DNA from: Allobosea psychrotolerans
Lineage (GTDB): Bacteria > Pseudomonadota > Alphaproteobacteria > Rhizobiales > Beijerinckiaceae
Direction: 5' to 3'
DNA: 64,000 nucleotides
NCBI RefSeq assembly: GCF_002917105.1
Contig: NZ_PQFZ01000001.1
Coordinates: 310,001-374,000, forward strand
Below the pieces are notes generated by a model that saw only the letters and a list, made by a program, of their open reading frames with translations, made no database searches and was not told where the DNA came from. Of this stretch, positions 46,114 to 56,471 are shown piece by piece; position 1 is the stretch's first letter, and every line of letters starts with the position of its first letter. The position numbers and the translations under genes are program-made.

Positions 46114-47322
46114 TCAGGCCGCCGTCTTGGCCTTTTCCGCCGCCATCATCTCGACGAAGCGGGTGAACAGATAGTGGCTGTCCTGCGGGCCCGGCGAGGC
46201 TTCCGGGTGGTGCTGCACGCTGAAGGCCGGGCGGTCGGTCAGGGCGATGCCGCTGTTGGAGCCGTCGAAGAGCGAGACATGGGTCTCGACCGCATGCGCC
46301 GGCAAAGAGGCCGGATCGACGGCGAAGCCGTGATTCATCGAGACGATCTCGACCTTGCCCGTGGTCTTGTCCTGCACAGGGTGGTTGGCGCCGTGGTGGC
46401 CCTGCTTCATCTTCATGGTCTGGCCGCCGATGGCCAGCGCCATCATCTGGTGGCCGAGGCAGATGCCAAAGGTCGGGATCTTCTTGTCGAGCAGCGCCTT
46501 GATCACCGGCACGGCATATTCGCCCGTCGCGGCCGGGTCGCCCGGTCCGTTCGAGAGGAAGATGCCATCCGGCTGCAGCGCCAGGATGTCCTCGGCGCTG
46601 GCGGTCGAGGGCACGACCGTGACCTCGCAGCCGGCCTTGGAGAGCAGGCGCAGGATGTTGCGCTTCACGCCGTAGTCGATCGCGACGACCTTGTGGACCA
46701 CGCTCTCGCGCTTGCCATAGCCCACCGGCCAGATCCAGGGCGTCTCGTCCCAGCTATAGCGCTGGGCGGCGGTGACCTGCGGCACGAGGTCGAGCCCGGC
46801 CATGTCGGGCAGGGCTGCGGCCTCGCGCTTGAGCCGCTCGATGTCGAAGACGCCGTCGGGACTGTGGGCGATGATCGCATTGGGCATGCCGTTGTCGCGG
46901 ATCAGGGCGGTCAGCGCGCGGGTGTCGACGCCGCTGATGCCGACGATGTTGCGGGCCTTGAGCCAGGCGTCGAAATGCCGGTTGGCGCGCCAGTTCGAGG
47001 GTTCGGTGATCGCGGCATGCAGCACGAGGCCGCGCACGCCCGAGGAGGCGGCTGCGTTGACCGTCTCGACGTCGTCCTCGTTGACGCCGACATTGCCGAT
47101 ATGGGGGAAGGTGAAGGTGATGATCTGCCCCGCATAGGACGGGTCGGTCAGGATCTCCTGATAGCCGGTCATCGCGGTATTGAAGCAGAGTTCGCCGGGC
47201 GCCTGGCCGGTCGCGCCGAGGCCGAAGCCCTCGAGCACCATGCCGTTGGCCAGTACCAGCAGCGCGGTCGCGCGCGGTTCGATCCAGCCGCCGGCGGCGG
47301 GGTTTCCTTCGGGAGCGGTCAT
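46114..47322 (-). CDS. carA: carbamoyl-phosphate synthase small (glutaminase) subunit
   Basis: Hydrolyses glutamine and channels ammonia to CarB. 402 residues. The N-terminal domain has ALLVLANGMVLEGFGLGATGQAPGELCFNTAMTGYQEILTDPSYAGQIITFTFPHIGNVG. The class I amidotransferase domain has GIFLSNGPGDPAA, the nucleophile Cys in PTFGICLGHQMMALAIGGQT, and the NHGFAVD and QHHPEASPGPQDSHYLF segments. It is divergent from yqeY across 156 bp. Confidence 0.97.
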   Translation of the reverse strand: MTAPEGNPAAGGWIEPRATALLVLANGMVLEGFGLGATGQAPGELCFNTAMTGYQEILTDPSYAGQIITFTFPHIGNVGVNEDDVETVNAAASSGVRGLVLHAAITEPSNWRANRHFDAWLKARNIVGISGVDTRALTALIRDNGMPNAIIAHSPDGVFDIERLKREAAALPDMAGLDLVPQVTAAQRYSWDETPWIWPVGYGKRESVVHKVVAIDYGVKRNILRLLSKAGCEVTVVPSTASAEDILALQPDGIFLSNGPGDPAATGEYAVPVIKALLDKKIPTFGICLGHQMMALAIGGQTMKMKQGHHGANHPVQDKTTGKVEIVSMNHGFAVDPASLPAHAVETHVSLFDGSNSGIALTDRPAFSVQHHPEASPGPQDSHYLFTRFVEMMAAEKAKTAA

Positions 47323-47478
47323 GTCTATGTCTCGGTCCAGGCCGCGCTGGGCGGCAATGTTTCAAGGCGGGCAGCGGCTTTTTCGCTCCGCCGGTCTGGA
47401 GCGCGAGCCTTAAAGGCGCGCCTTCATGCCGTCAATCGATGCAGGCGCAAGCCTGCGGCACAAAAAGGGAATACCCAC

Positions 47479-47940
47479 ATGACAAGCCTGCGCGAGCGCT
47501 TCACGGCCGATCTCAAGGAGGCGATGAAGGCCGGCGAGAAGGGCAAGGTCTCGACCATCCGCCTGATCACCTCGGCGCTGAAGGACAAGGACATCGAGGC
47601 GCGCGGCCTGGGCAAACCTGAGACGACGCCCGACGAAATCCTCGCCTTGCTGCAGAAGATGATCAAGCAGCGCCAGGAATCGATCGCGATCTACGACGCC
47701 AATGGCCGCCCCGAGCTGGCAGCAGGCGAGCGCGCCGAGGTCGAGGTCATCAACGCCTATCTGCCCAAGCAGATGTCGGAAGACGAGGTCAAGGCGGCGA
47801 TCGCGGCGGCCGTGACCGAGAGCGGCGCTGCGTCCGTCAAGGACATGGGCAAGGTCATCGCGATCCTGCGCGCGAAATTCGCCGGCCAGATGGACTTCGC
47901 CAAAGCGAGCGGGCTGGTGAAGACGGCGCTGGGTGGGTGA
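47479..47940 (+). CDS. yqeY: GatB/YqeY domain protein
   Basis: A 153-residue YqeY-like protein: LRERFTADLKEAMKAGEKGKVSTIRLITSALKDKDIEARG, LQKMIKQRQESIAIYDANGRPELAAGERAEVEVINAYLPKQMSEDEV and VKDMGKVIAILRAKFAGQMDFAKASGLVKTAL. Related to the tRNA-binding tail of GatB; precise role unknown. carA-yqeY-dnaG-rpoD is a conserved neighbourhood in alphaproteobacteria, here interrupted by a VapBC pair just downstream. Confidence 0.93.
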   Translation: MTSLRERFTADLKEAMKAGEKGKVSTIRLITSALKDKDIEARGLGKPETTPDEILALLQKMIKQRQESIAIYDANGRPELAAGERAEVEVINAYLPKQMSEDEVKAAIAAAVTESGAASVKDMGKVIAILRAKFAGQMDFAKASGLVKTALGG

Positions 47941-47957
47941 TCACGGGGGCGGGCGCT

Positions 47958-48344
47958 TTACGCCCGCTCGATATCTGTCAGCGAAAAATCTTCGCCCTTG
48001 AACAGGAGCGGCCAGCCGCGCGCTTTGGCGAGCGCGTAGGCGGCGCAATCGCCCATGTTGAGACGGGCAGCGTGCCGGCCCTTGCCGAAGCGCCGGTACG
48101 CGTCGAAGGCGAGGCGCCCCATGTCCTCGTCGAGCGCAACAACGTCTATGTCCCATTTCGTGAGAAGGTCTTCGAGGCGGCCGACCTCGATTCCTCTGCC
48201 GAAGGTGATCACAAGGCGCGCTTCGAGCAGGTTGAGCGCGCTGACGCAGCGGCGCGACGTTGCGGCGAGGCTGTCCAGCAGGGTTTCGGCGTCATCCTCG
48301 CCGGAAATGATGGCCACGAGTGCGGATGCATCGATGACCAGCAT
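47958..48344 (-). CDS. vapC: VapC-type PIN-domain toxin
   Basis: A 128-residue PIN-domain RNase, likely cleaving tRNA or rRNA when free of antitoxin. Acidic active-site residues are in MLVIDASALVAIISGEDDAE (Asp5), SALNLLEARLV (Glu), and MGDCAAYALAKARGWPLLFKGEDFSLTDI (Asp residues of NMGDC and KGEDF). The ATG at 48344 shares its A with the TGA of the antitoxin gene, giving a tightly coupled pair. The module is inserted between yqeY and dnaG on the opposite strand. Confidence 0.92.
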   Translation of the reverse strand: MLVIDASALVAIISGEDDAETLLDSLAATSRRCVSALNLLEARLVITFGRGIEVGRLEDLLTKWDIDVVALDEDMGRLAFDAYRRFGKGRHAARLNMGDCAAYALAKARGWPLLFKGEDFSLTDIERA

Positions 48345-48619
48345 CAAAGCAGGCCGTTTTCATCATAGCCGATGATGTCGTCCATCTCCTGCTTGCTCAT
48401 GGAGCGGACGGGGCGCTCAACTTGGTACTTCTGGTAGAAGTCCGCGAGCCAGCGCCGTCCTTCGGCTATCCGCCGTGCTTTCTCCGGTTCCGGCAAGCCG
48501 TCGCTCTCGAGTTCGCTTTTTACAGCCTGACGCACCGCTTCCGTCAGGCTGACGCCGCGTCTGCGTGCAAGGGTGCGCACGAAGCGCTCCGTCTCTGGAT
48601 CCTTGATGTTGAGGGCCAT
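48344..48619 (-). CDS. vapB: VapB-type antitoxin
   Basis: A 91-residue antitoxin of the Rv0623-like/PSK group. The N-terminal DNA-binding half is MALNIKDPETERFVRTLARRRGVSLTEAVRQAVKSELE, and the C-terminal toxin-neutralising part is ADFYQKYQVERPVRSMSKQEMDDIIGYDENGLL. It is first in the operon and translationally coupled to vapC. An inverted repeat overlapping its predicted promoter (48653-48672) is the probable autoregulatory operator. Confidence 0.92.
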   Translation of the reverse strand: MALNIKDPETERFVRTLARRRGVSLTEAVRQAVKSELESDGLPEPEKARRIAEGRRWLADFYQKYQVERPVRSMSKQEMDDIIGYDENGLL

Positions 48620-48645
48620 GGCTGTCTTCCTTTTGGCGAATTTTC

Positions 48646-48673
48646 TTTATCATGGCGCTGTGGATAGCGCCAA
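48646..48673 (-). promoter_or_regulatory. vapBC promoter with overlapping operator
   Basis: Minus-strand TTGGCG (48673-48668), 16-bp spacer, GATAAA (48651-48646). The inverted repeat TGGCGCT-N6-AGCGCCA (48653-48672) covers the -35 and spacer, so VapBC binding would shut the promoter. It starts 26 bp upstream of the vapB ATG. Confidence 0.55.
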
Positions 48674-48736
48674 TAAATCGGGCAGCCATGCTGGCTGCGA
48701 TTGGCTTTCGACAGGGTTGAGCCCACATAGGAAAGC

Positions 48737-50641
48737 ATGAAATTCCCGCCCTCCATCCTGGAAGAGATCAAGGCGCGGCTGCCTGTGTCGGCGGTCGTGG
48801 GCAAGCGCGTGCGCCTGGCCAAATCGGGCCGCGAATGGAAAGGCCTGTCGCCCTTCAACGCCGAGAAGACGCCCTCCTTCTTCGTCAACGACCAGAAGGG
48901 CTCGTTCTTCGATTTCTCCTCGGGCAAGAACGGCGACATCTTCAAATTCGTGATGGAGACGGAAGGGCTTTCCTTCCCGGAAGCCGTCGAGAAACTCGCT
49001 TCCGAAGCCGGCGTGACGCTGCCGAAGATCACGCATGAGGCGCAGGTCCAGGAAGAGAAGCGCAAGAGCCTGTATGAGGTCGTCGAGCTCGCGGCGCGCT
49101 TCTTCGAGGCCGAGCTCATGGGCGATCGCGGTGCGGCGGCGCGGCGCTATCTCTCGGGCCGGGGCCTGGAGGGCGAGGCGCGCAAGCTCTTCCGCATCGG
49201 CTATGGCCCGCCGGACCGCTTCGCCTTGCGCGATCACCTCGCAGCCAAGGGTGTCGACGCCGCGCTGATGATGGAGACGGGGCTGCTGGTGCATGGCGAC
49301 GAGATCGCCGTGCCCTATGACCGTTTCCGCGACCGCATCATGTTCCCGATCCATGATGCGCGCGGCCGGGTGATCGCTTTCGGCGGGCGGGCGATGAGCG
49401 CCGAGGTCTCGGCGAAATATCTGAACTCGCCGGAGACGCCGCTCTTCCACAAGGGTTCGCTGCTGTTCAACCATCACAATGCTCGCAAGGGCGCGCATGA
49501 CACCGGCCAGGTGATCGTCGTCGAGGGCTATGTCGACGTGATCGCGATGACGCTGGCGGGCTTTCCGCAGACGGTCGCGCCGCTTGGCACGGCGCTGACC
49601 GAGGATCAGCTCGGCCTGCTCTGGCGCATGGCCGACGAGCCGGTGATCTGCCTCGACGGCGACAAGGCCGGGCGCAAGGCGGCGAGCCGCGCGATCGACC
49701 TCGCGCTGCCCATGCTGGAGCCGGGCAAGTCGCTCGCCTTCGCGACCTTGCCTGACGGGCAGGATCCCGACGATCTGGCGCGGTCGGGCGGCAAGATGGC
49801 GGTCGCCGAGGTGCTGCAGGCGGCGCGCCCGCTGGTCGACATGCTCTGGACGCGCGAGGTCGAGGCCGGCCCTCTCGACACGCCCGAGCGTCGCGCCGCC
49901 TTCGAGCGCCGGCTGAAGGAGCCGCTCGGCCAGATCAAGGACGAGGCGACGCGCCGGCATTACCGCCGCGAGATGGATGAGCGCCTGAGTCAACTTTTCG
50001 CCAGCGCGGCCCCTGCGCGGGCCGAGCGTGGCCGTGACGGCGGCTTTCAGCGTGGCCGCCCTCAAGGCGGCGGCGCCGGGCGCGGTGGCTTCCGGCAGGC
50101 CGTGGCGCCCTGGGCCGTTGGCCCGCTCAAGGCGAGCAGCCAGTTGACGCAGTCGCGGTTGATGGCGGGCCGTCGCGGCGAGGATGTGCGCGAGGCCTTC
50201 ATCCTACTGGCGCTGGCGAGCCATCCCGATCTGATCTTGCGCTGCGCCGACGAGATTGCCGAGCTCGCGCTGGATGGCCCCGCCGCCGAGCGCTTTCGCC
50301 AGGTGCTGCTCGAGGCTGCCATGGATGACAGCCTCGACGAGAATGCGCTTGCCGATCGCCTGCTCCAGCCGCGTGTGCAGGAGGCTCAAAGCGCGCTATT
50401 GGCGATCACCGGGCCGGCCGAGCGCCAAAAATTGACGCAAGCGGCTGATCCAGAATCGGTTTTCGACTCAATTCGACAGGCTATCGTCTTGCATCATCGC
50501 GCGCGGACGTTACATAGCGAGCTGAAGGCAGCCGAGCGCGCATTGGCTGACGAAGCGACCGAAGCCAATTTTGCCTGGATCAAGGACGTCAAGGCCCGCC
50601 TCGAGACGATCGAGGGCACGGAGGCCATGTCCGGAGATTGA
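48737..50641 (+). CDS. dnaG: DNA primase with replaced zinc-ribbon ligands
   Basis: Synthesises RNA primers for replication. 634 residues. The N-terminal CHC2-like domain is recognisable (GREWKGLSPFNAEKTPSFFVNDQKG) but all four usual zinc ligands are substituted at unchanged spacing: Ser38 and Asn41 for C-x2-H, Asp59 and Ser62 for C-x2-C. The TOPRIM catalytic core is intact (HDTGQVIVVEGYVDVIAM with the Glu, CLDGDKAGRKAASRA with DxD-type acids). The C-terminal DnaB-interaction domain covers about 430-634. Just upstream of rpoD. Confidence 0.96.
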   Translation: MKFPPSILEEIKARLPVSAVVGKRVRLAKSGREWKGLSPFNAEKTPSFFVNDQKGSFFDFSSGKNGDIFKFVMETEGLSFPEAVEKLASEAGVTLPKITHEAQVQEEKRKSLYEVVELAARFFEAELMGDRGAAARRYLSGRGLEGEARKLFRIGYGPPDRFALRDHLAAKGVDAALMMETGLLVHGDEIAVPYDRFRDRIMFPIHDARGRVIAFGGRAMSAEVSAKYLNSPETPLFHKGSLLFNHHNARKGAHDTGQVIVVEGYVDVIAMTLAGFPQTVAPLGTALTEDQLGLLWRMADEPVICLDGDKAGRKAASRAIDLALPMLEPGKSLAFATLPDGQDPDDLARSGGKMAVAEVLQAARPLVDMLWTREVEAGPLDTPERRAAFERRLKEPLGQIKDEATRRHYRREMDERLSQLFASAAPARAERGRDGGFQRGRPQGGGAGRGGFRQAVAPWAVGPLKASSQLTQSRLMAGRRGEDVREAFILLALASHPDLILRCADEIAELALDGPAAERFRQVLLEAAMDDSLDENALADRLLQPRVQEAQSALLAITGPAERQKLTQAADPESVFDSIRQAIVLHHRARTLHSELKAAERALADEATEANFAWIKDVKARLETIEGTEAMSGD

Positions 50642-50844
50642 GGATTAGCTGCTCCGGCTTCCGCGGTCATGCTGTGCGTGCCGATTGCAGGTGGTTTACG
50701 ATTCATCAACGATGATCGGCGCCATCTGGCCGAAGTGATTTGGGTGGGGTGAGCGCGCCGGACCAGCGGCCGCGCCGCCCTTTTATGCGTCTGCATGTGG
50801 CTTCTTCCGAGCCGTGGCGACGCGCGAGTGCGGAGCGCTGATTG

Positions 50845-52872
<2,028 letters not shown>

Positions 52873-52881
52873 GCTGATCGC

Positions 52882-52910
52882 AAAGGCGGGTCGAGAGACC
52901 CGCCTTTTTT
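52882..52910 (+). terminator. rpoD intrinsic terminator
   Basis: AAAGGCGGGTC-GAGA-GACCCGCCTTT, a perfect 11-bp stem with tetraloop, with the hairpin running into TTTTTT. It starts 10 bp after the rpoD stop codon. Confidence 0.92.
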
Positions 52911-52967
52911 CTTGGCCTTTTTTCTTGGCTGGTACGGTGCCAGGATGGCGGCTTCAGGGGGGCAGCT

Positions 52968-53213
52968 ATGACCGACGAGCCTGATCCGGTGGAGATCGAA
53001 GCGGCGGTTCAGGCCGCCCGGGCGCAGGCCGAAGCGCAGAGGAAACGGCCCGCCGCGGCGAGCGATACGGGCAGCACGGCCACCGATGGCGTCGGCGACG
53101 TCGTCAGCGCCGTCCTTGACGGCACGCTCGACCTCGCAGGCAGCATACTCTCCGGTGCCGGCGAAGCCGCCGCTTCGGTGATCGGCGGCGTCTTCGAAGG
53201 TCTGGGTTCCTGA
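52968..53213 (+). CDS. small alanine/glycine-rich hypothetical protein
   Basis: An 81-residue ORF with ribosome site GGGGGGC before ATG 52968. The N-terminal half is charged ([24 protein letters not shown]); the C-terminal half is an amphipathic/hydrophobic glycine-rich stretch ([37 protein letters not shown]). It may be a membrane-active or scaffold-type small protein. No family recognised. Confidence 0.6.
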   Translation: MTDEPDPVEIEAAVQAARAQAEAQRKRPAAASDTGSTATDGVGDVVSAVLDGTLDLAGSILSGAGEAAASVIGGVFEGLGS

Positions 53214-53318
53214 TCTGACCTGCGGCTCCTGCGTTTGGACGCCCGGCGCCCTTTCCTATACGGCGTGAAGCGTTTTCCGGCGCTCTGCGTCAGGTCGCGC
53301 TGTCGTGCCGGAGCCGCC

Positions 53319-53494
53319 ATGGTTTTGACAGGTTGGCGGTTGATCGCGACGATCGTGCTGTCGCTCCTCCCTGGGATACCGCTGGTGTCGTTCATGGGAT
53401 CTTCCCGATCTTCGTTTTCGGGGCGTTCGGCATCTTCGCGAATGCCGGGCCGATCCTGACGGATGGCGGGGAAGGCTCCACCGCACCCGCGTGA
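53319..53494 (+). pseudogene. frameshifted two-helix membrane protein
   Basis: From ATG 53319 (after CCGGAG) the frame reads MVLTGWRLIATIVLSLLPGIPLVSFMG. One base is then missing, and the next frame continues IFPIFVFGAFGIFANAGPILTDGG to a stop at 53494. Together they make a coherent 58-residue protein with two membrane helices. It is either a one-base deletion in a former gene or an assembly error at the CATGGGATC junction. Confidence 0.5.
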
Positions 53495-53533
53495 TGGCGC
53501 CTCATCCGAATCGGGATTCTGCGAGGTTTTTGA

Positions 53534-54070
53534 ATGAGCGCTGATGTGACGATCCGCTACAAGAGGACCCGAGTGGCCCGGCTTGCGCTCGGCGGAGTCG
53601 CGATGATCGCGCTGTCTGCTTTCATGGCCGTCGTTCTGTATCGAAAGGGTGGGACCGGCTCCTTCGCGTTCTTCATCGCCTGCGTCGGCGTCGTCTTCTT
53701 CCTGGGTTGCCTGCTCATGGCGCTGCGCAACCTGTTCGATGCGCGCCCGGCCATCGAGATTTCGGCGCAAGGCCTGTTGGCGCCGGCGATCTCGCCGAGC
53801 CGGATCGCCTGGGCCGATCTGCGCAGCATTCGCCTGGTGCGATACAAGAACCAGCCGATCATCGAGCTCACGGTTTCCGAGGAAGCCGAGCGCAGCCTGC
53901 CGCTTACGCGCTTGGTGCGGTGGTCGCGGGTCGCCAATCGCGGCTTGGGTTTTCCGGGACTATGCATCAGCGCCGGTTTTTTCGACCAGTCGCCGGAGCG
54001 CACCGCGCAACTGATCGGCGAGGCGGCCACCTCCTATCAGCAGTTGCAGGGAAGGCCGCTTGGCATTTGA
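53534..54070 (+). CDS. STM3941-type membrane protein with PH-like domain
   Basis: A 178-residue protein with two N-terminal membrane helices (LALGGVAMIALSAFMAVVLY and FFIACVGVVFFLGCLLMAL), then a soluble beta-rich part typical of the STM3941/PH-like group: PAIEISAQGLLAPAISPSRIAWADLRSIRLVRYKNQPIIELTVSEEAE. The function is unknown. It ends 52 bp before the LysE start; an in-frame overlapping ATG for LysE at 54060 is unlikely. Confidence 0.75.
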   Translation: MSADVTIRYKRTRVARLALGGVAMIALSAFMAVVLYRKGGTGSFAFFIACVGVVFFLGCLLMALRNLFDARPAIEISAQGLLAPAISPSRIAWADLRSIRLVRYKNQPIIELTVSEEAERSLPLTRLVRWSRVANRGLGFPGLCISAGFFDQSPERTAQLIGEAATSYQQLQGRPLGI

Positions 54071-54122
54071 ATGGGGGCTGACCTTCGCGCGGGCGATTTC
54101 GACCGCAGCTGCCGGAGCCGCC

Positions 54123-54734
54123 ATGTCCCCCGAATTCCTCCTGACCTCGCTGATCATCGTCGCTTCGCCCGGCACGGGCGCGATCTACACCATCGCGGCG
54201 GGCCTCACGCGCGGCACCCGCGCCAGCGTGTTGGCTGCCTTGGCCTGCACACTCGGCATCGTACCGCATCTCATCGCTGCGATGATGGGGTTGGCGGCGC
54301 TGCTGCATGCGAGTGCGCTGGCCTTCGAGATCGTGAAATATGCCGGCGTCGCCTATCTGCTCTGGATGGCCTGGCAGACCTTGCGCGAGCAGGGCGCGCT
54401 CAAGGTCGAGACCAAGGCCGATCCGCGCTCAGGGTTGCGCGTGCTGACCGACGGCATCGCGATCAATGTGCTCAATCCGAAGCTGTCGATCTTCTTCGTC
54501 GCCTTCCTGCCGCAGTTCATCGCCGCCGACGACGCCGCGCCGCTCACGCGTATGCTGGAGCTCTCCGGCGTGTTCATGGCGATGACCTTTGCGGTCTTCG
54601 CGCTCTACGGTCTCTTCGCCGCGGCGATGCGTGACAAGGTCGTCAGCCGCCCGGCCGTGATGGCCTGGCTGCGCCGCAGCTTTGCCGCCGCCTTTGTCGC
54701 GCTGGGCGCCAAGCTCGCGCTGACCGAGCGCTGA
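54123..54734 (+). CDS. LysE-family translocator (RhtB type)
   Basis: A 203-residue amino acid exporter with six hydrophobic helices. ATG 54123 (MSPEFLLTSLIIVASPGTGAIYTIAAGLTRGTRAS) carries the family motif SPGTGAIYTI and is preceded by CCGGAG. Later helices: KYAGVAYLLWMAWQTLR, GIAINVLNPKLSIFFVAFLPQFI and the C-terminal LRRSFAAAFVALGAKLAL. It likely exports homoserine, threonine or similar amino acids. YjbQ follows 14 bp downstream. Confidence 0.93.
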   Translation: MSPEFLLTSLIIVASPGTGAIYTIAAGLTRGTRASVLAALACTLGIVPHLIAAMMGLAALLHASALAFEIVKYAGVAYLLWMAWQTLREQGALKVETKADPRSGLRVLTDGIAINVLNPKLSIFFVAFLPQFIAADDAAPLTRMLELSGVFMAMTFAVFALYGLFAAAMRDKVVSRPAVMAWLRRSFAAAFVALGAKLALTER

Positions 54735-54748
54735 CGGCCGCGACGGGG

Positions 54749-55174
54749 ATGATCTCGCAATCGGTCCTCGCCATCGAGACCCATGGAGCCGGGCTCTATG
54801 AGTTCACCGATCGCGTCGCGGCCTTCGTCCGCCCTGCCGGTGTCGAAAGCGGATTGCTGACGCTGTTCCTGCGCCATACCTCCTGCTCGTTGCTGATCCA
54901 GGAGAATGCCGATCCCGATGTGCGGCGCGATCTCGACGCGTTCTTCCGTCGTTTGGTGCCTCCCGCCGATGATCCGGCGATGGCCTATCTGACGCATCGC
55001 GCGGAGGGGCCCGACGACATGCCAGCCCATATCAAGGCGGCATTGACGCCGGTCTCCCTCTCGATCCCGGTCATGGACGGACGGCTTGCGCTGGGAACCT
55101 GGCAAGGCATCTATCTGTTCGAGCACCGCCGGCGGCCGCATCGACGAGAGGTCGTGCTGCATTTGGGCGCCTAG
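54749..55174 (+). CDS. YjbQ (UPF0047) family protein
   Basis: A 141-residue protein of the YjbQ family: YEFTDRVAAFVRPAGVESGLLTLFLRHTSCSLLIQENADPDVRRDLDAFFRRLVPP and the metal-site GPDDMPAHIKAALTPVSLSIPVMDGRLALGTWQGIYLFEHR (including the His of PAHIK and the E/H near the end). Some members have weak thiamine-phosphate-synthase-like activity; the physiological role is unclear. Likely co-transcribed with the LysE gene. Confidence 0.92.
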   Translation: MISQSVLAIETHGAGLYEFTDRVAAFVRPAGVESGLLTLFLRHTSCSLLIQENADPDVRRDLDAFFRRLVPPADDPAMAYLTHRAEGPDDMPAHIKAALTPVSLSIPVMDGRLALGTWQGIYLFEHRRRPHRREVVLHLGA

Positions 55175-55195
55175 AGGTTGCTAGGCGCTCTGCCC

Positions 55196-55450
55196 TTAGG
55201 CTGGCGGAGCCACGATCAGCGCCATGATCCGCCGCACCAATGGCAGGACCAGAAGCAGCGTCGGGAAGGCGACCAGCCAGGACAGGCCCCAGGAGACCGG
55301 CCAAGTGGAGAGGAAGTCCGGGGAGGGGCCAAGTGCCCGCAGCGTCGCGATGGCCGAGACGACGAAGGTCATCACGATCGACAGCAGGAAGGGCAGCACG
55401 ACAGTGCCATAGCGCGCCGGAAGCCGGCGACGGGACGATAGGTTGGACAT
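55196..55450 (-). CDS. DUF2798 family small membrane protein
   Basis: An 84-residue protein with two membrane helices from ATG 55450 (MSNLSSRRRLPARYGTVVLPFLLSIVMTFVVSAIATLR). The second helix is WPVSWGLSWLVAFPTLLLVLPLVRRIMALIV, matching the DUF2798 pattern (W...W..A.P..L...P..R). Function unknown. Convergent with YjbQ. Confidence 0.85.
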   Translation of the reverse strand: MSNLSSRRRLPARYGTVVLPFLLSIVMTFVVSAIATLRALGPSPDFLSTWPVSWGLSWLVAFPTLLLVLPLVRRIMALIVAPPA

Positions 55451-55679
55451 GGGACGATACGCTTTCGTAAGCGGGCCGTGCCGCGGGGGCATTGCAAGAC
55501 ATCTTGGCAAGGCATCCTGACGGCGACAGCCGGGTTGGATGCGTTGCCTGACGTGAGACGCTTACGACCGGCCTGTCAGGCCGATGCCGCTTTCTAGCGG
55601 CTGCCAAGCTTGTCGCCAAGCCCTTCCTTGCGCCAAGTCCTGCCTTACGCCAAGTCCTTCCTCGCCGCGCCTCGCCCCT

Positions 55680-56018
55680 TCATTCGCGCCCGGCGAAGAT
55701 GTCGGGCTTCGGCACCGGCTCCCAAGCCTCGCCGGCCGCAATGAAGCAGCTCATGCCTTGCGGCGTGGTGGCGATGAGGGTCCAGGAGCCGGACTGGCCG
55801 GCGAGGATCTCGAAGACGAAACCGCCATCGGAGAGGCCGCGGCCGATGACCAGCTCTCCGAAGGAACTGTGCAATTGCGCGATCAGCCGGGTGCGGTCGA
55901 TGCAAGGCGGACCGCGCGGCGCCTGGGATTGCGCGGCGCAGGACAGGCTGAGCGCGATCAGGCCGAGCCCTGCGAACGACGAGGATTTTGCGAACGACAG
56001 AGATTTGATGAGTCTCAT
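55680..56018 (-). CDS. exported hypothetical protein
   Basis: A 112-residue protein from ATG 56018, which follows GGGAGGTG. Signal peptide at about 1-31 (LGLIALSLSCAAQSQA), possibly with a lipobox-like LSCA. The mature part PPCIDRTRLIAQLHSSFGELVIGRGLSDGGFVFEILAGQSGSWTLIATTPQGMSCFIAAGEAWE is a compact beta-rich domain with two cysteines (a probable disulfide). This kind of secreted domain recurs in Rhizobiales without known function. Confidence 0.75.
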   Translation of the reverse strand: MRLIKSLSFAKSSSFAGLGLIALSLSCAAQSQAPRGPPCIDRTRLIAQLHSSFGELVIGRGLSDGGFVFEILAGQSGSWTLIATTPQGMSCFIAAGEAWEPVPKPDIFAGRE

Positions 56019-56215
56019 CGCCACCTCCCTATTCAGGGGGGGCCGCGCAAGCAGCTTGGGCGTAAAGGGGCCATGCGGTCGCCCTGAACGCCTTCAATCT
56101 GGAGATTTTGTCGCCGTTTTTCAAGTCTTGCGGATATTTCCGGGCTTGGGCGCCTCGATTCTTGGGGCCTCGATCGTGGACGAGCGCAAACCGGGCTCCC
56201 CTTGGCGTCAATCCT

Positions 56216-56325
56216 CTCGATCACGTCGCATTCGGACGGTTCCGTCCGAATGCGACGTGATCGATACTAAAAGCTTAGAGCAATGCTCGCGCGAAAAACC
56301 GGTACCCATTTTTTCGCGCAATGCC
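56216..56325. repeat. tandem repeat unit 1 with 22-bp perfect palindrome
   Basis: A 46-bp palindrome (56218-56263): arms CGATCACGTCGCATTCGGAC plus GG, loop TT, perfect complement. It is followed by GATACTAAAAGCTTAGAGCA and a second hairpin of GCGCGAAAAACCGG against TTTTTTCGCGC. The unit is duplicated immediately downstream. Confidence 0.8.
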
Positions 56326-56442
56326 CTCGATCACGTCGCATTCGTACGGTTCCGTCCGAATGCGAGAAACGTGATCGATACTAAAAGCTTAGAGCATTGC
56401 TCCCGCGAAAAACCGGTACCCACTTTTTCGCGCAATGCTCTA
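56326..56442. repeat. tandem repeat unit 2
   Basis: A near-identical second copy of the preceding unit, offset by 110 bp, with a G-to-T change in the left arm (TTCGTACGG), a 4-bp insertion in the right arm (GCGAGAAACGTG) and an ending GCAATGCTCT. The promoter of the HlyU-family gene must lie within or just after this copy. Confidence 0.8.
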
Positions 56443-56471
56443 TATCAGGTCACAATGAATGCGGAGGCTCC

